DNA of 57,291 nt from Paracoccus sp. (in: a-proteobacteria). Lineage in GTDB: Bacteria; Pseudomonadota; Alphaproteobacteria; Rhodobacterales; Rhodobacteraceae. A program made the translations under genes and the position numbers. The stretch is from positions 1 to 57,291 of the forward strand of contig NZ_JAUVVF010000020.1 of NCBI RefSeq assembly GCF_030604785.1. Reading direction: 5' to 3'. Under the pieces are notes generated by a model. The model was not told the DNA's origin and made no database searches. It saw only the letters and a program-made list of their open reading frames with translations. Shown piece after piece: positions 1-8,080 of the stretch (the stretch's first letter is position 1; each line of letters starts with the position of its first letter).

Positions 1-125
1 GAGGCTCGATCGAGGACTACAACGACAACCACCCGCACTCAGGGCTGAGAATGCGCTCGCCCCGCGAGTTCATCGCAGCCCAAACCGCAACCGCCTGAGT
101 GTCCGGTGAAACGGGGGCAAGACCA
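1..125 (+). mobile_element. Right end of an IS3-family insertion sequence (orfB C-terminus plus inverted repeat)
   Basis: Frame 3 reads through the first 98 bases as the last 31 residues of an IS3-family transposase OrfB, ending at the TGA at 96-98. The DYNDNHPHSGLRMRSPREF stretch is the typical end of the DDE integrase core, where the motif following the catalytic Glu is YN..RPH..L...SP..F. The 27 bases after the stop resemble an IS3-type right inverted repeat and end in CA near 125, as expected for this family. The left end and most of the transposase lie outside the window, so the subgroup and intactness cannot be judged. The element has inserted into a type II NADH dehydrogenase gene, whose C-terminal part resumes directly after it. 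Confidence 0.75.
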
Positions 126-466
126 CCTTCCGCTATAAGAGTCGCGGAAACACGGCTATCGTGGGCCGCCACGCGGCAGTTTTCGAACAGGGGCGTTTCA
201 GGCTTCGGAGTTGGCCGGCCTGGATGCTATGGGCGATAATCCATGTCTATCTCCTGGTCGGGTTCCGGAACCGGTTCCTCGTCTCAGTGCAGTGGCTTTG
301 GCGCTACCTCACCTTTGAACGCGGCGCTCGCCTGATTACGGAACACGTGAGTGGGACAATGGATTGCGCAACTCGATCTCTAGGTGATCGCGCGAACCCG
401 CGCGCATGTTGCCAGATTGATGGTCGGGACAGTGATCATCAATGCAAGCGTCCCGAACCACACTAG
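126..466 (+). pseudogene. ndh: C-terminal remnant of type II NADH dehydrogenase, cut by the IS3 element
   Basis: In the frame entered from 125-127 the translation contains FRYKSRGNTAIVGRHAAV, then a hydrophobic segment and a GFRNR...QWLWRYLTFERGARLIT stretch. This is the membrane-anchoring C-terminal region of NDH-2, the single-subunit FAD enzyme that passes electrons from NADH to quinone without pumping protons. The family is about 400-430 residues long and only about 110 are present. The FAD- and NADH-binding domains are missing, so this piece cannot work alone. The frame also continues about 35 residues past the usual end, which suggests the native stop has been lost. A GTG at 161 is only an apparent start. 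Whether the 5' half survives on the other side of the IS cannot be seen. Confidence 0.7.
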
Positions 467-738
467 TCTGTCGGGTCAGGGTGCTATGCCAAGTCCCCCA
501 ACCGGTACGTTGAGCGTTTTGCCTGCTAACGTGGCACAAAACTGGCGTCTGAAGCCTCTTCCGCGGAGATAAGATGCGTTAGCAGATGGTGCTTGTGCCG
601 AGCCATCTATCAAAATGGATCCCTCGGACCAGTACCGCGCGCGTCAGGCACGGTGCAGATGCGCCACCAACCTTTCCGGCGCCTTTTGATCCGGCGGTGC
701 ATTCGCTCTGCAGCTCACATCCCCGAGGTGTCTCTGAT
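467..738. other. Intergenic stretch with no recognisable gene
   Basis: Between the ndh remnant and the hairpin beyond katE I find no convincing open frame, RNA gene or repeat. Short open frames here have no ribosome binding site and no family resemblance. The segment may be decayed sequence left by the IS-associated rearrangement. Confidence 0.5.
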
Positions 739-770
739 GGTTGATTTGCAGGGAGCTCTGCAAATCAACC
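739..770 (-). terminator. Perfect 13-bp inverted repeat beyond katE, probable terminator
   Basis: GGTTGATTTGCAG at 739-751 is exactly complementary to 758-770, leaving a 6-nt loop at 752-757. It lies 20 nt past the katE stop on the minus strand, where an intrinsic terminator would be expected. No run of T follows on that strand, so it may act with Rho or as an mRNA 3' end stabiliser. A relic of a mobile-element end is another possibility. Confidence 0.55.
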
Positions 771-790
771 TTGAAGCTAAGTCACCCGAT

Positions 791-2815
791 TCACCACAGT
801 GTCTCTTCCCGGTCATAGTAGCGGCGCGAGGCGGCAGCGACGAAGCCCGCGGCATCCAGCGGCACGACCCCCGCGTCGCGCGTCACGCCCGCCGCCTCAA
901 GCAGCGCGTCGGCAGTCTCGTCCGCGCCGATGGCCTTGGAATGGGCGAAGGCGTCCGAGACGAAGTCAATGGCCGGCTTGTAGCGGGACAGCGCCTCGGA
1001 ATCCTCGGCCGACAGCGCCAGCGCCACCGCGTCGAAGAAGACCGAGGGTTGACCGGCCAGCTGTTCTTCCGCTCGGCCGCGCTGCTTGTGGATCAGCACG
1101 GCCTTTGCACCAGCCTCGGCGATTGCGGCACTCAGCGCCTCCAGCCGCGCCTCGTCCGGCGCGTCGCCGACGAGGATGCCGACCTTTCGGCCCTTCAGGC
1201 TGTGATGCGCCCGCTTGGCGATGGACAGCGCATCCGAGGGCTCCATGTTCACCGGCTCCTTTGCAGGGATTGCGGCGGCAGGCAGATCTTCGGCCAGGCC
1301 CTCGGCCACGGCCTCGGCCAGATCCTCGTCGATCACCCGCAGATGGGACAGAACGCGGCTGACGATATGCGGCAGCGTCACCTTGGACAGCTCGAAGGTG
1401 ATGGCGTCCGCTATGTGGCGCTGCTCGGTCTGCGTCTGGCTGTGATAGAACAGCCGCGCCTGGCTGTAGTGATCGGCGAAGCTCTCGGCCCGGACGCGCA
1501 GCTTCTCGGTCGGCTCGTTGCCCAGCTCGGTCATGTGCCGGTAGGTCGCAAAGCCCTTCTCCGAGGCGCGGGGGCCGGGGTCCTCGCCTGCCTCGGCCAG
1601 GCTGTTCGGCTCGTAAGTGGCGCGGCCCCGCGGCACCGCCATCTGCATCATCCCGTCGCGCTGGAAATTGTGCATCGGGCATTTCGGCGCGTTCACCGGG
1701 ATCTGGTGGAAGTTCGTCGTGCCGAGCCGCGACTTCTGCGTGTCGAGATAGCTGAAGAGGCGCCCCTGCAGCAGCGGGTCCTCGGTGAAGTCGATGCCGG
1801 GCACGACGTTCGAGGGCAGGAAGGCTACCTGCTCGGTCTCGGCGAAGAAATTGTCCGGGTTGCGGTCCAGGACCAGCCGACCGACGATGCGGACGGGGAT
1901 GTCCTCCTCGGGGATCAGCTTGGTCGCGTCGAGGACGTCATAGGGCTGGGCGGCCGCCCAGTCCGCGTCAAAGGTCTGGATGCCCAGCTCCCATTCCGGG
2001 AAGTCGCCGGATTCGATGGCCTCCCACAGGTCGCGGCGGTGATAGTCGGGATCGGCGCCGGCGGTCTTGACCGCCTCGTTCCAGACCTGGCTTTGCAGGC
2101 CCAGCTTCGGCTTCCAGTGGAACTTGACGAAGGTCGAGCGGCCCTCGTCATTGACCAGCCGGAAGGTGTGGACGCCGAAGCCTTCGATCATCCGCAGGCT
2201 GCGCGGCAGGGTGCGATCCGACATCGCCCACATGATCATGTGCATGGATTCCGGCATCAGCGAGACGAAGTCCCAGAACGTGTCATGGGCGCTGGCGGCC
2301 TGCGGATAGCCGCGATCCGCCTCCATCTTCACCGCGTGGATCAGGTCGGGAAACTTCAGCGCGTCCTGGATGAAGAAGACGGGGATGTTGTTGCCGACGA
2401 GGTCCCAGTTGCCCTCGTCCGTGTAGAACTTGACCGCGAAACCGCGCACGTCGCGGGGCGTGTCGACGCTGCCCGCGCCGCCGGCGACGGTCGAGAAGCG
2501 CACGAAGACCTCGGTCCGGCCGGGCTTGGCCAGCACTCCGGCGCGCGTCAGTTCGGGGATGGGATTGGTGCATTCGAAATAGCCATGCGCCCCCGAGCCG
2601 CGGGCATGGACGATACGCTCGGGAATGCGCTCGTGGTCAAAGTGGAAAATCTTTTCCCGCAGCACGAAATCTTCCAGCAGCACCGGCCCCCGGGCTCCGG
2701 CCTTGAGGCTGTTCTGGTTGTCCGAGATCGGCACGCCGTGATTGGTGGTCAGCGCCTCGCCGCCCCGTTGCTGCGTCTCTCCGCCCTTGCCCTGCTTCTG
2801 GCTGATGTCGGTCAT
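791..2815 (-). CDS. katE: Catalase, large-subunit (clade 2, HPII type)
   Basis: This 674-residue monofunctional haem catalase converts hydrogen peroxide to water and oxygen in the cytoplasm. The distal catalytic His is H70 in RIVHARG, the catalytic Asn lies in VGNNIPVFF (about N142-N143), and the proximal haem ligand is Y356 in [10 protein letters not shown]. The core ends near residue 500. The remaining C-terminal part, with [15 protein letters not shown], is the flavodoxin/DJ-1-like domain that marks the large-subunit clade. A GGGGAAAGG ribosome binding site precedes the ATG. The gene stands alone, with IS or ndh debris on both sides, so it may have been relocated with insertion sequences. 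In other bacteria katE is a general-stress or stationary-phase gene; no such promoter is evident here. Confidence 0.96.
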   Translation of the reverse strand: MTDISQKQGKGGETQQRGGEALTTNHGVPISDNQNSLKAGARGPVLLEDFVLREKIFHFDHERIPERIVHARGSGAHGYFECTNPIPELTRAGVLAKPGRTEVFVRFSTVAGGAGSVDTPRDVRGFAVKFYTDEGNWDLVGNNIPVFFIQDALKFPDLIHAVKMEADRGYPQAASAHDTFWDFVSLMPESMHMIMWAMSDRTLPRSLRMIEGFGVHTFRLVNDEGRSTFVKFHWKPKLGLQSQVWNEAVKTAGADPDYHRRDLWEAIESGDFPEWELGIQTFDADWAAAQPYDVLDATKLIPEEDIPVRIVGRLVLDRNPDNFFAETEQVAFLPSNVVPGIDFTEDPLLQGRLFSYLDTQKSRLGTTNFHQIPVNAPKCPMHNFQRDGMMQMAVPRGRATYEPNSLAEAGEDPGPRASEKGFATYRHMTELGNEPTEKLRVRAESFADHYSQARLFYHSQTQTEQRHIADAITFELSKVTLPHIVSRVLSHLRVIDEDLAEAVAEGLAEDLPAAAIPAKEPVNMEPSDALSIAKRAHHSLKGRKVGILVGDAPDEARLEALSAAIAEAGAKAVLIHKQRGRAEEQLAGQPSVFFDAVALALSAEDSEALSRYKPAIDFVSDAFAHSKAIGADETADALLEAAGVTRDAGVVPLDAAGFVAAASRRYYDREETLW

Positions 2816-3069
2816 GTGCCTTTCCCCTGCTGGTGCCGGACCCCATGCCCGCGCGACCTAGCCGAACCCCTGCCGCGCCGTCGCGTTCCATCACAGCGGG
2901 AGATTAAATCCGCGAAAGACCGAGTTCCGACCATCAGGACAAGGCAGAGGATCCGCAGGGCTTTCGGCGGTTCTGCCGACGATGCATCTAGCTATAATTG
3001 GCGTCAGGATCCATTGCTCAGCATGAAGCTGTCCTTCTGGCGCGAGCCGAGCCCGCGGAACGACGGGGA
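2816..3069. other. katE upstream region
   Basis: This 254-nt stretch carries the katE ribosome binding site (about 2821-2829, minus strand) and presumably its promoter, but I cannot point to a convincing -35/-10 pair. No gene, tRNA or repeat is visible. Confidence 0.5.
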
Positions 3070-3072
3070 TGA

Positions 3073-3190
3073 TGATGGAGCAACCTTTTCTGGCTGACCG
3101 ACGCGTGGATGGAGCGGTTGAAGCCGATCTTTCCAAAGAGCCATGCCAAGCCAAGGGTTGCCGGCCGGCTGGTTCCAAGCAGGGTAATCT
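3073..3190 (+). pseudogene. N-terminal scrap of an IS5-family transposase
   Basis: From 3082 the + strand reads NLFWLTDAWMERLKPIFPKS and continues into a KPRV segment, the hallmark start of IS5-family (IS427-like) transposases. The natural start (Met-Ser-Asn) is displaced: the ATG at 3075 is followed by one extra G before AGC AAC, putting it out of frame. Similarity fades about 30 residues in, and no DDE catalytic region follows. This is a dead remnant, probably of an element that decayed or was partly deleted next to the end of the sugar operon. Confidence 0.7.
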
Positions 3191-3199
3191 TCACCAATT

Positions 3200-3213
3200 C
3201 TGTCCGAAGACAG
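3200..3213 (-). terminator. TTCG tetraloop hairpin after the sugar operon
   Basis: On the minus strand this reads CTGTC-TTCG-GACAG, a short stem closed by the very stable UUCG tetraloop. It lies 13 nt past the stop of the last gene of the sugar operon. AATT follows but there is no long T run, so termination strength is uncertain. Confidence 0.45.
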
Positions 3214-3226
3214 CCTCTGTCACCCG

Positions 3227-4138
3227 TCAGATATCAATGGGCATAACCATAACCCAACGACCCTTTGTGAACGCGTCCGCGACCAGCACCATCGGCGCCA
3301 GATCGACATCGGACGCGCCCGCACGCACCAGTTCCGCCATCCGGGCGTAAAGCGCCGGATATTCCTGCATGATGTCCTCCTGACCCTCTGCGGGCTGGCC
3401 GCCGATCTCGAGGACATTGCCCCCCATTCGCAGCGCCACAGGCCCGGCATCGGTCTCAAGCTCGATGTCCCAGGTCTGCGGGCCGGTCTGGAGGAAGTCG
3501 AAATCGGCCTCGATCCCGCCCGACAGGGTCAGCCGCGCCGCGATGGGCGCCTGGCGGTTCTCGGGGAAGTCCAGCTCGGCTGCTTGCAGATGGACGCGCG
3601 TGGGCAGAATCTCGGTCAGGATCGACAGGGCGTTGATGCCCGGATCGAAGACGCCCATGCCGCCCGACTCCAGAATCCAGTCTTGGCCCGGATGCCAGTG
3701 CCGGATATCCTCGCGCCAGGTGATCTTGCCGCTCTGGACCCGCTTGTCCGCCAGCCACTGCTTCGCCGCCGCCACGCCGAGCGCCATGCGCGAATGCCAG
3801 GTGGCGTAGATCGTCACCCCCGCCTCGCGCGCCATGGCTTCCAGTGCGTGGACCTCGGACAGGCTCGCGCCGGGGGGCTTCTCCAGCATCAGGTGACGGC
3901 CCGCGCGCAGCACCGCCTGCGCCGCCGCAAAGCGCGGCACGGGCGGCAGGCAGAGGCTGACCGCCTCCACATCCGGCCGCGCCGCCAGCATCGCCTCGAT
4001 GTCGGTGAAGGCGTCCACCCCCTCCACCGTGCCGCGACGGGACACCGTCGCTGCCAGCTCCCAGTCCGGGCTGGCAGCCAGCGCCGGCACATGCTGGTCC
4101 AGCGCGATCTTCCCGATGCCGACGAGCGCGAGTTTCAT
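3227..4138 (-). CDS. L-arabinose / D-galactose 1-dehydrogenase (Gfo/Idh/MocA family)
   Basis: This 303-residue NAD(P)-dependent oxidoreductase probably oxidises L-arabinose or D-galactose to the aldonolactone, the first step of non-phosphorylative pentose breakdown. The N-terminal Rossmann fold starts VGIGKIA (residues 6-12). The family EKP motif is at 86-88, and the active-site segment WREDIRHWHPGQDWI (141-155) and DPGIN (165-169) match known arabinose/galactose dehydrogenases. I chose the ATG at 4138 because it overlaps the stop of the preceding dehydratase gene by one base (TGATG), which suggests translational coupling. The open frame upstream of it lies inside the dehydratase. It is the last gene of the chvE operon. 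Sugar preference cannot be told from sequence. Confidence 0.88.
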   Translation of the reverse strand: MKLALVGIGKIALDQHVPALAASPDWELAATVSRRGTVEGVDAFTDIEAMLAARPDVEAVSLCLPPVPRFAAAQAVLRAGRHLMLEKPPGASLSEVHALEAMAREAGVTIYATWHSRMALGVAAAKQWLADKRVQSGKITWREDIRHWHPGQDWILESGGMGVFDPGINALSILTEILPTRVHLQAAELDFPENRQAPIAARLTLSGGIEADFDFLQTGPQTWDIELETDAGPVALRMGGNVLEIGGQPAEGQEDIMQEYPALYARMAELVRAGASDVDLAPMVLVADAFTKGRWVMVMPIDI

Positions 4139-5880
4139 CAGTGGCTGTCCTTCCCGACCGCGTTGCCCCGGCAGCCCTTGAGGAAGTCCATGTCGGCCCC
4201 GGTATCGGCGCCCATCACATGCTGCTGGTGCAGCCAGGCGTAGCCGCTGGCCGGCTGGTCGGGCAGCGGGCGCCATTCGGCCAGACGCGCGGCCAGCTCA
4301 TCGGCCGGGATGTCCAGGTGCAGGCGGCGGTTCGGCACGTCCAGCTCGATCATGTCGCCGTTGCGGACCACCGCCAGAGGGCCCCCGGCCGCCGCCTCGG
4401 GCGAGGTGTGCAGCACGACGGTGCCGTAGGCCGTGCCCGACATGCGCGCGTCCGAGATCCGCACCATGTCCGTCACGCCCTTGCGCAGCACCTTGGGCGG
4501 CAGGCCCATGTTGCCGACCTCGGCCATGCCGGGATAGCCCTTGGGTCCGCAATTCTTCAGGACCATCACGCAGGTCTCGTCGATGTCGAGCGCCTCGTCG
4601 TTGATCTTGGCCTTGTAGTCGTCGATGTCCTCGAAGACGACCGCCCGACCCCGATGGACCAGCAGGTGCGGGCTGGCCGCCGAGGGTTTCAGCACCGCCC
4701 CGTTGGGCGACAGGTTGCCCTTCAGCACCGCGATGCCCCCTTGTGTTGTCAGCGGGTTGTCGACCGGCCGGATCACGTCCTCGTTCCAGTTGACGACGTC
4801 GCGGACCTCGTCCCAGATAGTCTGACCGCTGACGGTCAACGCGTCCTTGTGCAGCTGCCCCGCCTCGCCGAGCCGCTTGATGACGACCGGCAACCCGCCG
4901 GCATAGAAGAACTCCTCCATCAGATACTGGCCCGAGGGCATCAGGTTCACGATGGTCGCGACGTCCCGCCCGCAGCGGTCCCAATCGTCCAGCGTCAGGT
5001 CAATCCCGACGCGGCCCGCCATTGCCAGCATGTGAATAACCGCATTGGTGGACCCGCCGATGGCGCCGTTCACGCGGATCGCGTTCTCGAAGGCCTGCCT
5101 CGTCATGATGTCCGAGGGTTTCAGGTCGTCCTTGACCATCTGCACGATCCGCCGCCCCGACATCTGCGCCATGACGCGGCGGCGCGAGTCCACCGCCGGG
5201 ATCGCGGCATTGCCCGACAGCGCCATGCCAAGCGCCTCGGCCATCGAGGCCATGGTACTGGCCGTGCCCATCGTGTTGCAGGTGCCGCTCGACCGGGACA
5301 TGGACGCCTCGGCATCAAGGAACTCGTCCTGCGTCATCAGCCCGGCCTTCACCGCTTCCGAGAACCTCCACAGATGCGTGCCCGAGCCGACCCGCTCGCC
5401 GCGGAAATAGCCGTTCAGCATCGGCCCGCCCGTGACCACGATGGACGGGATGTCGCAAGACGCCGCCGCCATCATCAGCGAGGGCGTGGTCTTGTCGCAG
5501 CCGACCATCAGCACCGCGCCGTCCATCGGCTGGCCGCGGATGGTTTCCTCGATGGCCAGCGCCGCGAGGTTGCGGAACATCATCGCGCTCGGGCGGAAGG
5601 TGTTCTCGGAGGCGGAAAACACCGGCACCTCGACCGGGAAGCCCCCGGCCTCCCAGATCCCGGCCTTCACCTTCTCGGCCAGCTCGCGCAGATGGCCGTT
5701 GCAGGGAGTCAGGTCCGACCAGGTGTTCAGGATGCCGATGATCGGCCGCCCGTCGAACAGGTCATGCGGGTAGCCTTGGTTCTTCAGCCAGCCGCGGTGA
5801 TAGATCGTGTCGCGCGACGTGCCGCCATACCATTCCTGGGATCGCAGCTTCCGGGGCCAGGGAGCGGGGGTGAAGGTCAT
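4138..5880 (-). CDS. araD: L-arabonate dehydratase (IlvD/Edd family)
   Basis: This 580-residue iron-sulfur dehydratase should convert L-arabonate to L-2-keto-3-deoxyarabonate. The three expected [2Fe-2S] cysteines are present: C60 (SDLTPCNGH), C128 (MVGCDKTTPS) and C201 (SGTCNTMGTAS). K129 next to C128 is the likely carbamylated Mg ligand, and the late RISDARMSGTAYG segment carries the catalytic serine. The length and the YGGTSRDTIYHRGW start match sugar-acid dehydratases of this family rather than dihydroxyacid dehydratase (IlvD) itself. It is sandwiched between gguC and the sugar dehydrogenase in one minus-strand operon. D-fuconate or D-galactonate could also be accepted. Confidence 0.9.
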   Translation of the reverse strand: MTFTPAPWPRKLRSQEWYGGTSRDTIYHRGWLKNQGYPHDLFDGRPIIGILNTWSDLTPCNGHLRELAEKVKAGIWEAGGFPVEVPVFSASENTFRPSAMMFRNLAALAIEETIRGQPMDGAVLMVGCDKTTPSLMMAAASCDIPSIVVTGGPMLNGYFRGERVGSGTHLWRFSEAVKAGLMTQDEFLDAEASMSRSSGTCNTMGTASTMASMAEALGMALSGNAAIPAVDSRRRVMAQMSGRRIVQMVKDDLKPSDIMTRQAFENAIRVNGAIGGSTNAVIHMLAMAGRVGIDLTLDDWDRCGRDVATIVNLMPSGQYLMEEFFYAGGLPVVIKRLGEAGQLHKDALTVSGQTIWDEVRDVVNWNEDVIRPVDNPLTTQGGIAVLKGNLSPNGAVLKPSAASPHLLVHRGRAVVFEDIDDYKAKINDEALDIDETCVMVLKNCGPKGYPGMAEVGNMGLPPKVLRKGVTDMVRISDARMSGTAYGTVVLHTSPEAAAGGPLAVVRNGDMIELDVPNRRLHLDIPADELAARLAEWRPLPDQPASGYAWLHQQHVMGADTGADMDFLKGCRGNAVGKDSH

Positions 5881-5887
5881 GCGTGTC

Positions 5888-6877
5888 TCACAGCGCGAGG
5901 ACGGGCACGGGCGCCGGATCGGCAGCCTCGACCGTCAGGGGGTTGGTCAGCGGCAGGCCGAAATCCGGGCAGGCGATGCGGAACCGGTCACCCGCCTCGG
6001 TGCTGATCCCGTCCGCGAAGCTGAGCGTCGCGGTGCCGAAGAAATGCACGTGCACGTCGCCCGGCCGGCGGAAGAGACCGTACTTGAAGTGGTGATGCTC
6101 CAGGTTCGCGAGGCTGTGCGACATGTTCGCCTCACCCGACAGGAACGGCTTTTCCCAGATGGTCTTGCCGCCGCGGATGAGGCTGCTGGTGCCCTCGACA
6201 TGCTGGGGCAGATCGCCGACCAGCATCTCGGGGCCGTAGCTGGCGGGACGCAGCTTGGAATGGGCGAGCCACAGGTAATTCCCGCGCTCGGTCACGTGGT
6301 CCGAGAACTCGTTCGCCAGCGCAAAGCCGAGCCGCACCGGGCGGCCGTCCGGCGCCACGATGTAGAGGCCCGCGATCTCCGGCTCCTCGCCCGCATCCAG
6401 CGCGAAACCCGGCGAGGCCAGCGGCTGGCCCGGCGCGACGGCGTTGTAGCCGTTGCCCTTCCAGAACCATTCGGGCTGCGCACCGATGCGCCCCGCCTCG
6501 GGCTTGCCGCCTTCGAGGCCCATGCGGAACATCTTCATGCTGTCGGTCAGTTCGCCCGCGTCCATCGACTGGTGCATCTTGTCCCGCGCCGAGGCGCTGC
6601 CCAGATGCGTCAGCCCCGTCCCGGTCAGATGCAGATGCGCCGGGTCCTCGTGATCCAGCGGCAGCAGCAGCCGCCCCTCCTCCAGCGCGGCGGCCAAGTC
6701 GACCGAGATCCCGGCGCCGCGCGCCTCCACCTCGGCCTGAAGGCCCCGGCCTGCCTCCAGCGCGGCGAGCGCCAGCTGGCGGGTCGTCTCCACCCCCGGA
6801 ACCAGATGGGCGGAGTTCCCGGTGCGGGCGGCGACGGCGCGGCGGCCGTCCTTCAGCGTCAGTTGCGACAACCACAT
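5888..6877 (-). CDS. gguC: AraD1/GguC-family protein (FAH-like fold)
   Basis: This 329-residue protein resembles GguC, which accompanies the GguAB sugar transporter in Agrobacterium and relatives, and it has a fumarylacetoacetate-hydrolase-like C-terminal half. HVHFFGTATLSFADG near residues 277-291 is typical of that fold. Family members occur next to L-arabinose genes, and a role in handling 2-keto-3-deoxy-arabonate has been proposed. In this operon it lies between the permease and the arabonate dehydratase. The cluster has no separate keto-deoxy-arabonate dehydratase gene, so GguC is a reasonable candidate for that step, but this is inference. The gaps to both neighbours are under 10 nt. 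Confidence 0.85.
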   Translation of the reverse strand: MWLSQLTLKDGRRAVAARTGNSAHLVPGVETTRQLALAALEAGRGLQAEVEARGAGISVDLAAALEEGRLLLPLDHEDPAHLHLTGTGLTHLGSASARDKMHQSMDAGELTDSMKMFRMGLEGGKPEAGRIGAQPEWFWKGNGYNAVAPGQPLASPGFALDAGEEPEIAGLYIVAPDGRPVRLGFALANEFSDHVTERGNYLWLAHSKLRPASYGPEMLVGDLPQHVEGTSSLIRGGKTIWEKPFLSGEANMSHSLANLEHHHFKYGLFRRPGDVHVHFFGTATLSFADGISTEAGDRFRIACPDFGLPLTNPLTVEAADPAPVPVLAL

Positions 6878-6880
6878 GGC

Positions 6881-8071
6881 TCAGCCCTCACGGTTCTTGT
6901 TGTAGACATCGAAGAAGACGGCAGCCAGCAGCACCAGCCCCTTGATGACCTGTTGGTAGTCGATGCCGATCCCCATGATCGACATGCCGTTGTTCATCAC
7001 GCCCATGATGAAGGCGCCCACGACCGCGCCGACGATCTTGCCGACGCCCCCCGACATCGAGGCGCCCCCGATGAAGACGGCCGCGATCACGTCCAGCTCG
7101 ACCGCGAAGCCCGCGCGGGGGGTGGCGGTGTTCAGCCGCGCCGCGAAGACCAGCCCTGCCAGCGCCGCCAGCAGCCCCATGTTCACGAAGACGAGGAAGG
7201 TCAGCCGCTCGGTTCGGATGCCGCTGAGTTTCGCCGCCTTGGCGTTGCCGCCGGTGGCATAGACGCGGCGGCCGATGGTGGTCCGCTCGGTCAGGAAGAC
7301 GTAGATCACCGTCAGCACGACCATGGACAGCAGCACGTTCGGCAGGCCCCGGAACCAGGCGAGCTTCCATGTCACGAACAGAAGCGCGGCGGCGATGATA
7401 CCGTTGCGGACGAGGAACAGGGCGAAGGGCTCGTCCTCCATCCCGTAGCGCAGGTTGCGGGCGCGGGCGCGCAGGCCGATCCACAGGATCAGCAGGACCG
7501 ACAGCACACCCACCGCCAGCGCGAGGCCGTTGGGGCGGTCAAAGCCGAAGGGGTCGGCGATGAAGCCGGTCGAAAGCTGCTGGAAGCTCTGCGGGAACGG
7601 CCCGACCGATTGCCCGGCCAGCAGCCACAGCGAGAGGCCCCGGAAGACCAGCATCCCCGCCAGCGTCACGATGAAGGAGGGGATCTTCCAATAGGCGATG
7701 AAATAGCCCTGCACCGCGCCAATCGCCATGCCCGTGACGATGCAGACCGCCATCGCCTGCCAGACCGGCATCTGGTTCTGCACGATCATCACGGCGGCCA
7801 GCGCCCCGATGAAGCCCATGACGGACCCGACCGACAGGTCGATATGGCCCGACACGATCACCAGCAGCATGCCGAGCGCCATGATGATGATGTAGCTGTT
7901 CTGCAGGAAGAGGTTGGTGATGTTCACCGGGCGCAGCAGCACGCCTCCGGTCACGATCTGGAAGAAGGCCATGATCGCGATCAGCGCGAACAGCAGCCCG
8001 TATTCGCGGATGTGCCGCGCCACATATTCGCCCAGACCCGTGCGGGGCCCGCTTTCGGTGCGTTCCACCAC
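6881..8071 (-). CDS. mmsB: Sugar ABC transporter permease (GguB/MmsB type)
   Basis: This 396-residue inner-membrane permease of the ribose/monosaccharide class (BPD_transp_2) has about ten hydrophobic segments. The first starts near residue 25 (LFALIAIMAFFQIVTGG) and the last is near 350-385. The EAA-like region includes TTIGRRVYATGGNAKAAKLSG, typical of RbsC/XylH-type permeases. It works with the ATPase upstream and ChvE to import aldoses such as galactose, glucose, arabinose and xylose. Its start is 9 nt from the ATPase stop and its end is 3 nt before gguC, so these genes are one transcript. Confidence 0.95.
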   Translation of the reverse strand: MVERTESGPRTGLGEYVARHIREYGLLFALIAIMAFFQIVTGGVLLRPVNITNLFLQNSYIIIMALGMLLVIVSGHIDLSVGSVMGFIGALAAVMIVQNQMPVWQAMAVCIVTGMAIGAVQGYFIAYWKIPSFIVTLAGMLVFRGLSLWLLAGQSVGPFPQSFQQLSTGFIADPFGFDRPNGLALAVGVLSVLLILWIGLRARARNLRYGMEDEPFALFLVRNGIIAAALLFVTWKLAWFRGLPNVLLSMVVLTVIYVFLTERTTIGRRVYATGGNAKAAKLSGIRTERLTFLVFVNMGLLAALAGLVFAARLNTATPRAGFAVELDVIAAVFIGGASMSGGVGKIVGAVVGAFIMGVMNNGMSIMGIGIDYQQVIKGLVLLAAVFFDVYNKNREG

Positions 8072-8080
8072 GCTGTCCTC

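Noticed and set aside
593..3097. 834-residue open frame opposite katE
   Set aside because: It is an antisense shadow caused by high GC in the third codon position of katE; it has no family resemblance and low-complexity composition rich in Arg, Gly and Val.
3069..3350. 93-residue open frame spanning the IS5 scrap and the end of the sugar dehydrogenase
   Set aside because: It is out of frame with the transposase similarity and overlaps a real gene on the other strand.
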